A DNA stretch of 64,000 nucleotides from contig NZ_SJOJ01000012.1 of assembly GCF_004330295.1 (NCBI RefSeq), positions 1 to 64,000 of the forward strand, read 5' to 3'. This DNA comes from Rahnella victoriana. Lineage in GTDB: Bacteria; Pseudomonadota; Gammaproteobacteria; Enterobacterales; Enterobacteriaceae. Of the stretch, positions 49,966 through 61,647 are shown one piece after another (positions within the stretch are counted from its first letter, which is position 1; each line of letters opens with the position of its first letter). A program made the translations under genes and the position numbers. The notes below the pieces were generated by a model. It had not been told where the DNA came from. It worked only from the letters and a program-made list of their open reading frames with translations, and did no database searches.

Positions 49966-51339
49966 ATGATTTTTCGTCTGAGTATTATTTCGCTGTCACT
50001 GTTACTGGCGGGCTGTATTTCGCTGGATCCTGATTATCAGCGCCCTTCCGCGCCGGTGCCTGCCGTCTGGCCTGCGCAGGGCACGCAGCCTGCGGCCACC
50101 ACGGTGCTCAGCGACTGGCAGCACATCATGACCGATGCGCGTCTCAACGCCGTGGTCGCGAAGGCGCTGACCAGCAACCGCGACATGCAGGAAGCTATCG
50201 CTGATATCGAATCCGCCAAAGCCCTGTATGGCGAACAACGCGCCAGTCTGTTCCCGACACTGGACGCCGATCTGACGCAAACCCGCAGCCGGACGCAGGA
50301 TGCGGGGGTCAGCAGTACGGCCACCGCTGACGGCGCGGTGAGCAGTTTTGAAATCGATCTGTTTGGCCGGAACCGCAGCCTGAGCACGGCGACCAAAGAA
50401 ACCTGGCTTGCCAGCGAATCGACCGCACAGAACACCCGCCTGACACTGATTTCAGAAACCAGCACCGCGTGGATCACGCTGGCGGCGGACAACAGCAATC
50501 TGAAACTGGCGCAGGACACCCTGAAAAGTGCGGCGGATTCGCTGCGCATCACGCAACTGCGCCAGAAGGAAGGCGTCGCCTCGGGGCCGGATGTCAGTTC
50601 TTCGATGGCGATTTATCAGCAGGCGCGCGCCAGTGTTGCCAGCTATCAGACACTGGTCGCACAGGACATCAACGCCCTGAATCTGCTGGTGGGTGACACT
50701 GTGCCGCAAAACCTGCTGCCGGGTACGCTGGAGGAACTCGCTCCGCAGGCCATCGCGCTGGTGCCCGCCGGGGTGTCTTCCTCCGTATTGTTGCGCCGTC
50801 CTGACGTGCAGGAAGCGGAGCACAACCTGAAAGGTGCAAATGCAGATATCGGCGCGGCGCGGGCGAATTTCTTCCCGACGCTGTCGCTGACTGCCAGCGC
50901 AGGCGTCGGCAGCACCTCGCTGTCGAACCTGTTCAGTCACGGCACCAACGTCTGGTCATTCGCCCCCAGCCTGACGCTGCCCCTGTTTACCGGTGGCAGT
51001 AATACCGCGCAGTTGCGCTACGCCGAAGCCCAGAGAAAGGGGCTGATTGCCGCCTATGAAAAAGCCATTCAGAGCGCCTTTAAGGATGTCGCCAACGCCC
51101 TCGCCCGCCGCGCCACACTCAGCGAGCAGATGGATGCGCAGCAGCAGTATGTCGCGTCTGCACAGCGCAGTTACGATCTGGCGCGCCGCAGTTATGAAAC
51201 CGGCGCGGGAGATTATCTCACGGTGCTGACTGACCAGCGTTCGCTGTGGTCGGCGCAGACCGATCTGATCGCCCTGCAACAGACGGATTTTGAGAACCGC
51301 ATTACCCTGTGGCAGTCATTGGGGGGTGGCGTGAAATAG
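49966..51339 (+). CDS. RND outer-membrane channel lipoprotein (OprM/NodT family)
   Basis: 457 residues. The lipobox LLAGC near residue 17 is followed by LDPDYQRPSAPVPAVWP, the common beginning of NodT/OprM channels. Repeated helical hairpins include NRDMQEAIADIESAKALYGE and NLKGANADIGAARANFFPTL; SLTLPLFTGGSNTAQLRYAE is also typical. It starts two bases after the pump stop with CAGGAGTAAGC as ribosome-binding site. It completes the tripartite system, so no external TolC is required. Confidence 0.93.
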   Translation: MIFRLSIISLSLLLAGCISLDPDYQRPSAPVPAVWPAQGTQPAATTVLSDWQHIMTDARLNAVVAKALTSNRDMQEAIADIESAKALYGEQRASLFPTLDADLTQTRSRTQDAGVSSTATADGAVSSFEIDLFGRNRSLSTATKETWLASESTAQNTRLTLISETSTAWITLAADNSNLKLAQDTLKSAADSLRITQLRQKEGVASGPDVSSSMAIYQQARASVASYQTLVAQDINALNLLVGDTVPQNLLPGTLEELAPQAIALVPAGVSSSVLLRRPDVQEAEHNLKGANADIGAARANFFPTLSLTASAGVGSTSLSNLFSHGTNVWSFAPSLTLPLFTGGSNTAQLRYAEAQRKGLIAAYEKAIQSAFKDVANALARRATLSEQMDAQQQYVASAQRSYDLARRSYETGAGDYLTVLTDQRSLWSAQTDLIALQQTDFENRITLWQSLGGGVK

Positions 51340-51434
51340 CACCGGAGGGCCTGAGGGCACTTGCAGCTTTATGTGTCGCGCCAATATAGCGCTACACTAT
51401 AAGGCTGCAATGTCACCTGCCAGGAGCGAATATA

Positions 51435-51821
51435 ATGAACAGAGAACTGAATGATTTTGAACGTTTTGTCATTGAAAACAAAGGGACAGAACGCCCGAAT
51501 ACCGGCGAGTATAACGACCATTTTTCACCGGGCCGTTATGTCTGCAAACGTTGTTCCGCCCCGCTGTATTCTTCAGAACATAAATTTGAATCCCATTGCG
51601 GCTGGCCCGCTTTCGACGATGAAATTCCGGGCGCGGTAGAACGTGTGCCGGATGCCGATGGTCGCAGAACAGAAATTGTCTGTGCTAACTGCAAGGCACA
51701 TCTGGGACATGTGTTTGAGGGGGAATATTTAACCGAGAAGAATTTGCGTCACTGTGTGAATTCCGTCTCCATGATATTTGAAAGTGCCGATGAACAAGGG
51801 AATTATCATCCGGTGGAATAA
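51435..51821 (+). CDS. msrB: peptide methionine-(R)-S-oxide reductase MsrB
   Basis: 128 residues. It repairs the R form of methionine sulfoxide using thioredoxin. The catalytic Cys107 lies in RHCVNSVSMIF. The zinc cysteines are 37 and 40 (YVCKRCSAPLY) and 83 and 86 (VCANCKAHLGHVF), and ESHCGWPAFDD is typical. CAGGAGCG precedes the start by a suitable distance. It is slightly shorter than E. coli MsrB. The gene is monocistronic and convergent with the BamA paralog. Confidence 0.94.
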   Translation: MNRELNDFERFVIENKGTERPNTGEYNDHFSPGRYVCKRCSAPLYSSEHKFESHCGWPAFDDEIPGAVERVPDADGRRTEIVCANCKAHLGHVFEGEYLTEKNLRHCVNSVSMIFESADEQGNYHPVE

Positions 51822-51914
51822 ACACGACATTTTATTTGTGATGAAAAACAAATAAAAAAAAGGGCCGTACAGGGACAGCCCTTAAAAGGAAGAATTCCAA
51901 CAGTATATTATAAT

Positions 51915-51958
51915 GGCATGATGTTTACCCGTTACGGGTTGCTCTTAAACATCATGCC
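51915..51958. repeat. nested inverted repeat between msrB and the bamA paralog
   Basis: GGCATGATGTTTA (51915-51927) and TAAACATCATGCC (51946-51958) form a perfect 13-bp stem. Inside it ACCCG-TTA-CGGGT makes a second small stem. AT-rich flanks extend the pairing. It may serve as a shared transcription end, but it has no terminal T-run. A weaker AGGGC/GCCCT hairpin lies at about 51858-51882. Confidence 0.65.
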
Positions 51959-52038
51959 GGTATTATAATGAGATCAGATTTTGTTTCTATTCTCATTACG
52001 TCTGTATAAAGTAATAACTTCGTAAGTCCCGTATAGTA

Positions 52039-54462
52039 TTACCACGTTTTACCAATATTAAACTGGAACTGTTCCGCGCTGTCGCCTTCATATTTCACCA
52101 GCGGCTGGGCATAAGAAAATACCAGCGGGCCGAGTGGTGATTGCCATTGCAATGCAATACCGCTGGAAACACGGATATGCATCGGATCACTGTAATCCGG
52201 AATACCCGCCGCCTCGGTGGCCGCCGTGTTTTGCCATTTGGTGTCCCAGACAGTGCCGGAATCAACAAACAATGACGTCCGCACCGAACTGGCGTATTTC
52301 TCGCTGATAAACGGTGTCGGCACATACAATTCCGCACTGGCGATCGCCATCGCATTGCCGCCCACCGCATCGGTGGATTTGCTCACCGGACAGGTGGAAT
52401 ACGAACTGTCTGCGCTGCTGCATTTGTAATACGCCGCTTTCGGCCCGATGGTGTTGGACGAGAAGCCGCGCACCGAGCTGGAACCGCCCGCATAGAAGTT
52501 ATCGTAGAACGGCACCTCGTTGCTGCCGATGCCTGCCGCATAACCGGCTTTGGCACGGCCCATCAGCACCCAGTCTGATGTGTCACTCAGCGGAATGTAG
52601 TGGTTAGCATCGAAGGTGATTTTGTAATAACTGTCGTCCGAGCCAGGCGTGGTCACTTTGGCGGCCAGGCTGGCGCGGGTACCGGAAGACGGGAAGAAGC
52701 CACGGTTCAGGTCGTTATACGCCCAGCCGACGCTGGCGAAGAAATCGTTGGTGCGCAGTTCGGCATCGCTGTTGGTGGAGGTGGTGACCAGCCCCGGCTT
52801 GACGCCGCTGGCGTTAAGATAGCGCCAGACCGCCACCTGTGGCTCCATGTCAGTGAGCGTGCTGTGGACGTAATCCAGCCCCAGATTCAGCGTATTGTTT
52901 TCGCTGACCGGCAGCCCCAGATTCATGCCTGCGCCGTAACTTTGCAGGTTGTACGCCGCCAGATCGTCGTCTTCCGCGTCGTAGTGGTTGTAGAACACTT
53001 TGCCGCCAAGACTGACGCCATCGACCGTGTAATACGGGTTGGTCACCGAGACTTCGACATAGGTCTGGTACGAGTTACGCGTACCGCTGAAACTGACCGT
53101 GTTACCGCTGCCGAGCCAGTTATCCTGCGTCACGCCCAGCTGATAACTGATTCCGCTGTCGGTGCCGTACCCCACGCCCACGTTGAAAGTGCCGGTGTTA
53201 CGCTCTTTCACTTTGTACACCACATCAACCTGATCGGAAGATCCCGGCACCGGCTGCGTATCCACATCCACCGTGTCGAAATAGCCGGTGCGGTTGAGGC
53301 GGTCTTTGCCTTTCTGCACCAGATCGTTGCCCAGCCACGCGCCTTCCATCTGACGCATTTCGCGGCGCAGCACTTCATCTTTAGACGTGTCATTGCCTTC
53401 AAAACGGATGCGGCGCACCGAATACCGGTTGCCGGTGTCCACACTGATCCTCAGTTTCACGGTTTTATCCGCGTCATTGATGTCGCTTTGTGTGGTGACG
53501 TGCGGATAGGCATAACCGTAGCGCCCCAGCAGATTTTTAATATCGCCTTCAACGTTGGTGATCTTCGCGCCGTTGTACAACTCCCCGGCAGGAATGGCGG
53601 CCAGCGCTTCGATTTCTGACGTATGACCGGCCATGCTGCCGCTGACCACCACGCCGGAAATTTTATATTGCTCACCCTCCGTCATATTGACGGTAATATA
53701 AATGCCTTTCTTATCCGGCGTTAAACTGACCTGCGTGGAATCAATATTAAAACGGGCATAACCGCGATCGAGATAAAAACTGCGCAGCGTTTCTAAATCG
53801 CCGGACAGTTTTTGTTTTTCATATTTCTTATCGCCAATCACATTCCACCACGGCACTTCATCGCGCAGCTGAAAATGGGCGATTAAATCGTCAGTGGTGA
53901 AGGCTCTATTCCCCACGATATTAATTTGCTGAATTTTGGCCGACATGCCTTCGGTAAAGACCAGTTTTACATCCACACGGTTACGCGGCAGCGGCGTGAC
54001 CACGGCTTTTACGCTGGCACTGTACTTGCCCACGCTGTAGTAGAAATCCTCCAGCCCCTTCTCAATCGACGAAATGGTGGTGCGGTCCAGCGCGTCGCCG
54101 ACGCGGATCCCTGAGGCTTCCAGGTTTTGCTGCAACATCTCGTCTTTGATGGCTTTGTTGCCGGAGAAGGTAATGCTCGCGATGGTTGGCCGCTCTTTCA
54201 CCTGAACAATCAGGGTATTACCGTCCTGCAGCACCTTCACATCATCAAAGTTGCCGGTCGCGAACAGCGCGCGGATGGTCTGGCTGATATCGTCCTCAGA
54301 GACCGAATCGCCCACCCGGACGGGAATGCTCAGTAACGCCGCGCCCACCGTGACCCGCTGTAGCCCTTCCACGTGGATATCCCTGACGACAAAGCTGTCA
54401 GCAGCGAAAACCGAGGTGCTGCTGAACAGCAGTGACGCCAGGAGTAATTTTTTCATTGTCAT
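52039..54462 (-). CDS. BamA-family outer-membrane assembly factor, second full-length copy
   Basis: 807 residues, colinear with E. coli BamA: signal peptide [20 protein letters not shown], five POTRA domains ([97 protein letters not shown]) and a 16-strand barrel with the loop-6 motif [13 protein letters not shown], ending in [11 protein letters not shown]. BamA inserts beta-barrel proteins and is essential. The normal locus is between rseP and skp; here the neighbours are msrB and scrK, so this should be an extra copy. The barrel diverges more from E. coli than the POTRA part. Either specialised clients or partial redundancy is possible. Confidence 0.93.
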   Translation of the reverse strand: MTMKKLLLASLLFSSTSVFAADSFVVRDIHVEGLQRVTVGAALLSIPVRVGDSVSEDDISQTIRALFATGNFDDVKVLQDGNTLIVQVKERPTIASITFSGNKAIKDEMLQQNLEASGIRVGDALDRTTISSIEKGLEDFYYSVGKYSASVKAVVTPLPRNRVDVKLVFTEGMSAKIQQINIVGNRAFTTDDLIAHFQLRDEVPWWNVIGDKKYEKQKLSGDLETLRSFYLDRGYARFNIDSTQVSLTPDKKGIYITVNMTEGEQYKISGVVVSGSMAGHTSEIEALAAIPAGELYNGAKITNVEGDIKNLLGRYGYAYPHVTTQSDINDADKTVKLRISVDTGNRYSVRRIRFEGNDTSKDEVLRREMRQMEGAWLGNDLVQKGKDRLNRTGYFDTVDVDTQPVPGSSDQVDVVYKVKERNTGTFNVGVGYGTDSGISYQLGVTQDNWLGSGNTVSFSGTRNSYQTYVEVSVTNPYYTVDGVSLGGKVFYNHYDAEDDDLAAYNLQSYGAGMNLGLPVSENNTLNLGLDYVHSTLTDMEPQVAVWRYLNASGVKPGLVTTSTNSDAELRTNDFFASVGWAYNDLNRGFFPSSGTRASLAAKVTTPGSDDSYYKITFDANHYIPLSDTSDWVLMGRAKAGYAAGIGSNEVPFYDNFYAGGSSSVRGFSSNTIGPKAAYYKCSSADSSYSTCPVSKSTDAVGGNAMAIASAELYVPTPFISEKYASSVRTSLFVDSGTVWDTKWQNTAATEAAGIPDYSDPMHIRVSSGIALQWQSPLGPLVFSYAQPLVKYEGDSAEQFQFNIGKTW

Positions 54463-54544
54463 GTGATCCGTGCTCGCCGTTTTACTACTAACAAAAAGTG
54501 TCTGTTAACGGAAAGATTCTGCTATCAGAAGAAATAACCTCGCT

Positions 54545-54573
54545 AACAGACTGCCGGCAATATAGGAGGTTCA
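54545..54573 (-). promoter_or_regulatory. candidate sigma-E promoter of the bamA paralog
   Basis: On the - strand TGAACCT and TCTGTT lie 16 bases apart, similar to the sigma-E pattern GGAACTT/TCTGA, about 85 bases before the start codon. Canonical bamA is a sigma-E target. Confidence 0.3.
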
Positions 54574-54678
54574 GCGGCACAGATTTGATTTTCGTAAAAC
54601 AGGACGTTCTGTTACGCATTACTTACGTTATTTTCGGCGGATGAACAGTTGCAGTACGGGCAACGTCGTCGGACCCGG

Positions 54679-55617
54679 TTACCCGTGAGAGGAAAACGCC
54701 TTTAAGGTCGCGCTGTCAGGTAATGCGGTCATTGCGCCTCTGGCGGTAGTGGCAAGCGCCCCGCAGGCCAGCGCCTGATGAATGATGGGGTGACAAATGT
54801 TGTCCGACGCCAGCGGCCAGTGCTGCGCCAGTCCGGTCAGCAACCCGGCGACAAAGGCATCTCCTGCCCCGGTAGTATCCACCGCCCGCACTTCGGGTGC
54901 CGGATAATGCTTCAGGCTGGCATTTTTCTTCCGGTAAACCGACACGCCATGTTTACCCTGTGTGACCAGCAACATTTCGGGATTATAGCGATCGCACAGG
55001 CGCAGCATTCCTTCCGACAGCAGCGATTCACCGGTCAGAAATTCCAGTTCATCCTCCGAGATTTTAATGACATCCGCCAGCGACAAGGCGCGGGCAAGGT
55101 TTTCGCGCAATTGCGCTTCATCAGGCCACACGTCATGGCGGATATTGGGATCAAAACAGACATAACCGCCTGCCGCTTTTATTTTTGCCATTGCCAGAAA
55201 GGCGGAAGACCGTGACGGTTCTGCGGAGAGCGCAATCGAACACAAGTGTAAAAACTGTCCTGCGCTAAACGCCGGAATGTCGGTGGCCTGGAGGAATAAA
55301 TCCGCGCCCGGACGCACCATAAATGTGAAGGAACGCTCGCCGTCAGCGTCGTTTTCCACCACCACCGTGGAAGTGCGGTGATGCGGGTCAGACATCATGC
55401 AATCAGTATTGACTCCTTCATCGCGGAGCGTTTTCATCAGGAACCTGCCGAACGGATCATCCCCCACGCGGCCGATAAAGGCGCTGTCGCCACCGAGACG
55501 GCAAACACCGACGGCAACGTTGGCGGGTGCCCCTCCCGGGCATTTTAATAAGCGGCCATCTTCTTCGGCGATCAAATCCACCACGGCATCGCCCAACACC
55601 CAAATCCGGTTATTCAT
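54679..55617 (-). CDS. scrK: fructokinase ScrK
   Basis: 312 residues of the PfkB/ribokinase family. It phosphorylates the fructose released by ScrB. Recognisable motifs: WVLGDAVVDLIAEEDGRLLK, CPGGAPANVAVGVCRLGGDS, FIGRVGDDPFGRF, and the catalytic signature VDTTGAGDAFVAGLL with the base Asp. The start at 55617 has AAGGGA at the right distance; the ATG two codons upstream is too close to it. It is divergent from scrYAB and shares with it a 245-base control region. Confidence 0.93.
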   Translation of the reverse strand: MNNRIWVLGDAVVDLIAEEDGRLLKCPGGAPANVAVGVCRLGGDSAFIGRVGDDPFGRFLMKTLRDEGVNTDCMMSDPHHRTSTVVVENDADGERSFTFMVRPGADLFLQATDIPAFSAGQFLHLCSIALSAEPSRSSAFLAMAKIKAAGGYVCFDPNIRHDVWPDEAQLRENLARALSLADVIKISEDELEFLTGESLLSEGMLRLCDRYNPEMLLVTQGKHGVSVYRKKNASLKHYPAPEVRAVDTTGAGDAFVAGLLTGLAQHWPLASDNICHPIIHQALACGALATTARGAMTALPDSATLKAFSSHG

Positions 55618-55667
55618 CTTCATTCCCTTTTATAAATCCTGATAAATCGTCTGTGGATAAAATAGAA

Positions 55668-55680
55668 GAACCGGTTTAGC
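55668..55680. promoter_or_regulatory. candidate ScrR operator near scrK
   Basis: GAACCGGTTTAGC contains the central-CG palindrome AACCGGTT typical of LacI-family operators, about 50 bases upstream of scrK. Confidence 0.6.
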
Positions 55681-55717
55681 TAATCAAGCGCAAATGAATT
55701 TTCGGAATCAAAGATCG

Positions 55718-55740
55718 AATTGCCAACAGGATCACAATTT
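55718..55740. promoter_or_regulatory. candidate CRP site in the scr control region
   Basis: TGCCA-ACAGGA-TCACA followed by ATTT: one half matches the CRP consensus and the other is degenerate. Catabolite control is expected for sucrose genes. Confidence 0.35.
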
Positions 55741-55798
55741 CACGACAAGACTGGTGAACTTCGTTGCCTAAACACAGGCGGAGTGCTTATTGTGCTCA

Positions 55799-55835
55799 GG
55801 AAAACCAGTTTAGCAATTTAGCAAAATGGTTTTCC
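55799..55835. promoter_or_regulatory. candidate ScrR operator near scrY
   Basis: GGAAAACCA (55799-55807) and TGGTTTTCC (55827-55835) are perfect inverted arms, and GTTTAGC/TTTAGC is repeated between them, echoing the scrK-side operator. It lies about 35 bases before scrY. Confidence 0.65.
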
Positions 55836-55847
55836 CATAATAATTAA

Positions 55848-57449
<1,602 letters not shown>

Positions 57450-57473
57450 ACAGCAGGGTCTGATTTAAAAAAG

Positions 57474-57492
57474 CGCCCGGCCAGACCGGGCG
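57474..57492 (+). terminator. scrY-scrA intercistronic hairpin
   Basis: CGCCCGG-CCAGA-CCGGGCG, a perfect 7-bp GC stem without a U-run. It likely stabilises or partly ends the porin message so that porin exceeds permease. Confidence 0.65.
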
Positions 57493-57521
57493 TAAATGAT
57501 AATGAAAAACTAAGGGATTCT

Positions 57522-58895
57522 ATGAATATCAATGCAATCGCGACTGAATTGCTTCCGCTGTTGGGCGGAAAGGACAATATTGCCAGCGCGGCACACTGTG
57601 CCACCCGTTTGCGGCTGGTGCTGGCGGACGACAGTCTGATCAACAAAAGTGCTATCGAACAGGTTGAAGGCGTTAAGGGCTGTTTCAGTAATGCCGGACA
57701 GATTCAGATCATTTTTGGTACGGGGCTGGTGAACAAGGTCTACGCCGAATTCATTAAAGTGGCCGGTATCAGCGAATCCAGTAAATCTGAAGCCGCGGAT
57801 ATTGCGGCGCAAAAGCTGAATCCGTTCCAGCGCATCGCCCGCGTGTTGTCGAATATTTTCGTGCCGATTATTCCTGCGATTGTGGCATCCGGCCTGCTGA
57901 TGGGGCTGCTCGGCATGGTGAAAACCTACGGCTGGGCCAACCCGGAGAGCGCGATTTTTATCATGCTCGATATGTTCAGTTCAGCGGCGTTTATCATTCT
58001 GCCAATTCTGATTGGTTTCACCGCCGCGCGGGAATTTGGCGGCAACCCGTTCCTCGGTGCCACGCTGGGCGGCATCCTGACGCATCCGGCGCTGACTAAC
58101 GCCTGGGGCGTTGCCAGCGGTTTCCACACCATGAATTTCTTTGGTCTTGAGATTGCGATGATCGGCTATCAGGGCACGGTATTTCCGGTGTTGCTGGCGG
58201 TGTGGTTCATGAGTTTCATCGAAAAACGCCTGCGTAAAGTGATCCCGGATGCCTTGGATCTGATCCTGACACCTTTCCTGACGGTGATTATTTCCGGTTT
58301 TATCGCTTTCCTGATCATCGGTCCGGCCGGACGCGCGCTCGGTGACGGTATCTCCTTCATTCTCAGCACCCTGATCACCCATGCAGGCTGGTTCGCAGGG
58401 CTGATATTTGGCGGATTGTATTCGGTGATCGTCATCACCGGTATTCACCACAGCTTCCATGCGATCGAAGCGGGTTTACTGGGTAACCCGAATATCGGCG
58501 TGAATTTCCTGCTGCCGATCTGGTCGATGGCCAACATCGCGCAGGGCGGTGCCTGTCTGGCGGTTTACTTCAAAACACGTGATGCGAAAATTAAAGCCAT
58601 TGCGGTGCCTTCGGCGTTCTCCGCCATGCTGGGTATTACGGAAGCCGCAATCTTCGGGATCAACCTGCGCTTCATGAAGCCTTTTCTGGCGGCACTGGCA
58701 GGTGGTGCGCTCGGCGGTGCCTGGGTAGTGGCGATGCACGTCAATATGACGGCGGTCGGTCTGACCGGTATTCCGGGGCTGGCAATCGTGCAGGCCAGCT
58801 CTATTCTCAGCTACCTGATCGGTTTAGTGATTGCCTTCGGCAGCGCATTCCTGCTGTCATTGCTGCTGAAATACAACACGGAGAGTGAAAAATGA
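57522..58895 (+). CDS. scrA: sucrose-specific PTS enzyme IIBC ScrA
   Basis: 457 residues. The N-terminal IIB domain has the phosphorylated Cys26 in SAAHCATRLRLVLAD. The IIC membrane domain starts near FQRIARVLSNIFVPIIPAIV, with the loop GIHHSFHAIEAGLLG. It imports sucrose as sucrose-6-phosphate, borrowing the glucose IIA protein because no IIA domain is present. AACTAAGGGATTCT lies upstream. The stop overlaps the scrB start (ATGA). Confidence 0.95.
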   Translation: MNINAIATELLPLLGGKDNIASAAHCATRLRLVLADDSLINKSAIEQVEGVKGCFSNAGQIQIIFGTGLVNKVYAEFIKVAGISESSKSEAADIAAQKLNPFQRIARVLSNIFVPIIPAIVASGLLMGLLGMVKTYGWANPESAIFIMLDMFSSAAFIILPILIGFTAAREFGGNPFLGATLGGILTHPALTNAWGVASGFHTMNFFGLEIAMIGYQGTVFPVLLAVWFMSFIEKRLRKVIPDALDLILTPFLTVIISGFIAFLIIGPAGRALGDGISFILSTLITHAGWFAGLIFGGLYSVIVITGIHHSFHAIEAGLLGNPNIGVNFLLPIWSMANIAQGGACLAVYFKTRDAKIKAIAVPSAFSAMLGITEAAIFGINLRFMKPFLAALAGGALGGAWVVAMHVNMTAVGLTGIPGLAIVQASSILSYLIGLVIAFGSAFLLSLLLKYNTESEK

Positions 58896-60301
58896 CAGAA
58901 GTCAGTTTGCTGAAAAAAGCACTGCGCAGCGTGGTAGCCGGTCAGGTTAACGCGGCGGCAGACCCGTACCGCCCCGGCTGGCATCTCGCGCCGCCGGTCG
59001 GGCTGCTCAATGACCCGAATGGATTTATTCAGCATAACGGCCGTTTCCATTTGTTCTATCAATGGAACCCGCTGGCCTGCGCGCACGGCGCTAAATTCTG
59101 GGGACACTGGAGCACGGCGGATTTACTCCACTGGCAGCATGAGCCGCTGGCGCTGGCACCTTCAGAGGACTACGAAACCCACGGCTGTTATTCCGGCTCA
59201 GCCGTGACAGACAACGGCCAGCTCACGCTGATTTATACCGGTAACGTGAAATATCCCGATGGCAGTCGTACAGCATTTCAGTGTCTGGCGCGCGAAAATG
59301 CAGACGGCGAATTTGATAAAACCGGGCCGGTATTTAATCTGCCTGAAGGCTATACCGGACATGTGCGTGATCCGAAAGTCTGGCGGCATGAAAACCACTG
59401 GTACATGGTGCTGGGCGCTCAGGACCTGAGCCTTCAGGGCAAAGTGTTATTGCTGCGTTCTGACGATTTATCAGCCTGGGATCTTCTGGGCGAAATTGCC
59501 GGTTCAGGGTTACACGGGCTGGGCGAATTCGGCTACATGTGGGAATGCCCGGATTTATTCCGGCTGGCAGATAACGAGATTCTGATTTGCTGTCCGCAAG
59601 GTCTGGCAGCGGGATCTGACCGGTATCTGAATACGTTCCAGTCCGGTTATTTTGTCGGAAAACTGGATTACGACAATGCGACCCTTGAGCACGGCGAATT
59701 CACTGAGCTGGATCTGGGATTCGAATTTTATGCGCCGCAAACCACGCAAACGGATGACGGACGGCGTCTGCTGATGGGATGGATGGGTATCCCGGACGGC
59801 GATGAATTTTTCCAGCCGACGGTGAAAAACGGCTGGCTGCATACCATGACCTGCCCGCGCGAACTGACGCTGGTGGCGGGTAAAATCATGCAAAAACCGG
59901 CACGTGAACTGCAAAAGCTTCGTCGTGACCCGAAAGAATGGCAGGGGATTGCCGGCGATTGCCCTCCTCTGGACATCACAAAAGCCGAGACGGAAATTGT
60001 CACTGAACAGGCTTTCAGCGCGGATTTAGGTGGCGACATGACACTCAGCTTTGACGGCGAATGGCTGCGTTTAACGCGAAAAAACCGGCGTACTGGCTTG
60101 CCGGAACAGCGTATCTGGCGCGGCCCGTTGCACAAGCTGACGGTGTTAAGCGACGCATCAAGCCTTGAGATTTTTATTAATGACGGAGAAGCGGTAATGT
60201 CTTCACGCTATTTCCCTGTTTTACCGGCACAATTGAACTTGCAGGGTTCTCATCAGATTACGCTGCGCCACTGGTCGTTGGCGGAATGCGTGATAGAATA
60301 A
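58892..60301 (+). CDS. scrB: sucrose-6-phosphate hydrolase ScrB (GH32)
   Basis: 469 residues. It splits sucrose-6-phosphate into glucose-6-phosphate and fructose. GH32 catalytic blocks: LLNDPNGF with nucleophile Asp41, GHVRDPKVW, and the acid/base Glu in YMWECPDLFRL; FYAPQTTQTDDGRRLLMGWM follows, and a C-terminal beta-sandwich closes the protein. It overlaps scrA by four bases and is followed directly by scrR. Confidence 0.95.
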   Translation: MTEVSLLKKALRSVVAGQVNAAADPYRPGWHLAPPVGLLNDPNGFIQHNGRFHLFYQWNPLACAHGAKFWGHWSTADLLHWQHEPLALAPSEDYETHGCYSGSAVTDNGQLTLIYTGNVKYPDGSRTAFQCLARENADGEFDKTGPVFNLPEGYTGHVRDPKVWRHENHWYMVLGAQDLSLQGKVLLLRSDDLSAWDLLGEIAGSGLHGLGEFGYMWECPDLFRLADNEILICCPQGLAAGSDRYLNTFQSGYFVGKLDYDNATLEHGEFTELDLGFEFYAPQTTQTDDGRRLLMGWMGIPDGDEFFQPTVKNGWLHTMTCPRELTLVAGKIMQKPARELQKLRRDPKEWQGIAGDCPPLDITKAETEIVTEQAFSADLGGDMTLSFDGEWLRLTRKNRRTGLPEQRIWRGPLHKLTVLSDASSLEIFINDGEAVMSSRYFPVLPAQLNLQGSHQITLRHWSLAECVIE

Positions 60302-61357
60302 ATGTCTTTCCGGACAACAGAATATGGCGCAGTGAAAAAGACCAAACGCATCACTATCAGTGGCATAGCCGAACTGGCTGGCGTCTCCAAATCGACTGCC
60401 AGCCAGGTACTCAACGGACACAGCAAGAAATTTCGGATCTCCGATCTCACCCGGGATCGGGTACTCGCCGTGGCGGCTGAACATCATTATCAGCCCAGCA
60501 TTCACGCCCGTTCGCTGAATGTCACCCGCAGTTTCACGCTGGGACTGGTGGTGCCGGAAATGACCAACTATGGCTTTGCCGTCTGCTCTAACGAACTTGA
60601 AACGCTGTGTCGTGAAAACGGCATGCAGTTGCTGATTGCCTGTACGGACGAAAACACCAGCCAGGAAACCATGGTGGTCAACAATCTCATTCAGCGTCAG
60701 GTCGACGGACTGATTGTCGCGTCCAGTATGCTCAATGATGCGGAATACGTAAAAATCAGCCAGCAATTACCTGTCGTCTTGTTCGACCGCCATATGCAGG
60801 ACACGCAGTTACCTATTGTGGTGTGTGAAGCCATCGAATCCTCAGCAGAACTGGTCTCACGTATCGCTCAGACCCGGCGTGATGAGTTTTATTTTCTCGG
60901 CGGCCAGCCACGTATTTCTCCGACCCGGGATCGCCTCGCGGGCTATCAGCTTGGCCTGCAGCGGGCGGGTATCACTCTGAATCCCGACTGGGTGATGTAC
61001 GGCAACTACCACCCGAGCTCCGGCTATGAAATGTTCGCGCAACTGTGCGCCCGACTCGGGCGTCCGCCCAAAGCACTTTTCGTGGCTTCCTGTGGCCTGA
61101 TGGAAGGGGTTTTGCGCTATATGAGCCAGCATCAGTTGCTCGAGAGCGATATCCATCTGTGCAGTTTTGACGACCACTATCTGTACGATTCCCTGTCCGT
61201 GAAAATTGACACGGTTGCGCAGGACTGCGGAGAGCTGGCCATGCACTGCTTCAGCATGATCAGTGATCTGATGAACGACCAACCCATCGCACAAACCCAA
61301 TGCTTTCTCACCCCAAAATTGCATTGGCGTTCCCAACACTTCTCGCAGAACAAATAA
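60302..61357 (+). CDS. scrR: sucrose operon repressor ScrR (LacI family)
   Basis: Up to 351 residues: a helix-turn-helix [20 protein letters not shown], then a sugar-binding domain with [60 protein letters not shown] and [20 protein letters not shown], as in Klebsiella ScrR. The effector is fructose or fructose-1-phosphate in that system. The ATG follows the scrB stop at once. An in-frame GTG at 60332 would give the start [10 protein letters not shown] seen in homologs and may be the true one. Confidence 0.93.
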   Translation: MSFRTTEYGAVKKTKRITISGIAELAGVSKSTASQVLNGHSKKFRISDLTRDRVLAVAAEHHYQPSIHARSLNVTRSFTLGLVVPEMTNYGFAVCSNELETLCRENGMQLLIACTDENTSQETMVVNNLIQRQVDGLIVASSMLNDAEYVKISQQLPVVLFDRHMQDTQLPIVVCEAIESSAELVSRIAQTRRDEFYFLGGQPRISPTRDRLAGYQLGLQRAGITLNPDWVMYGNYHPSSGYEMFAQLCARLGRPPKALFVASCGLMEGVLRYMSQHQLLESDIHLCSFDDHYLYDSLSVKIDTVAQDCGELAMHCFSMISDLMNDQPIAQTQCFLTPKLHWRSQHFSQNK

Positions 61358-61378
61358 ATATCAAATACGGCCGCCACA

Positions 61379-61408
61379 AGATGATGTGATACTTCTTTCG
61401 CATCATCT
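61379..61408 (+). terminator. hairpin after scrR
   Basis: AGATGATG and CATCATCT form a perfect 8-bp stem 21 bases after the scrR stop. No U-run follows. The rest of the 290-base gap to the kinase gene is AT-rich, with nothing else I recognise. Confidence 0.5.
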
Positions 61409-61647
61409 GACGGATTCCGCCTGCGCTGCCCCCGCGGGTCCTGCATGGGGCATAGCACGTTAATCATTTTGCCTCTGAACGGTAAATACCTGACTGATTT
61501 TCACACTTATAATTAACATCCGCGCATATAAATTAATATTCAGCATTAACTAAACTGGCCCGCTGTGACGGGTTTCAAAATACATAAAGGTGCCTTCCTG
61601 TATATTTATATGGTGAATGCTTTCAATTACCAATGCAGGTAATCGTA

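Noticed and set aside
52600-53619. 339-residue open frame on the + strand
   Set aside because: It is fully antisense to the bamA paralog, whose protein is strongly conserved; composition is that of an opposite-strand shadow.
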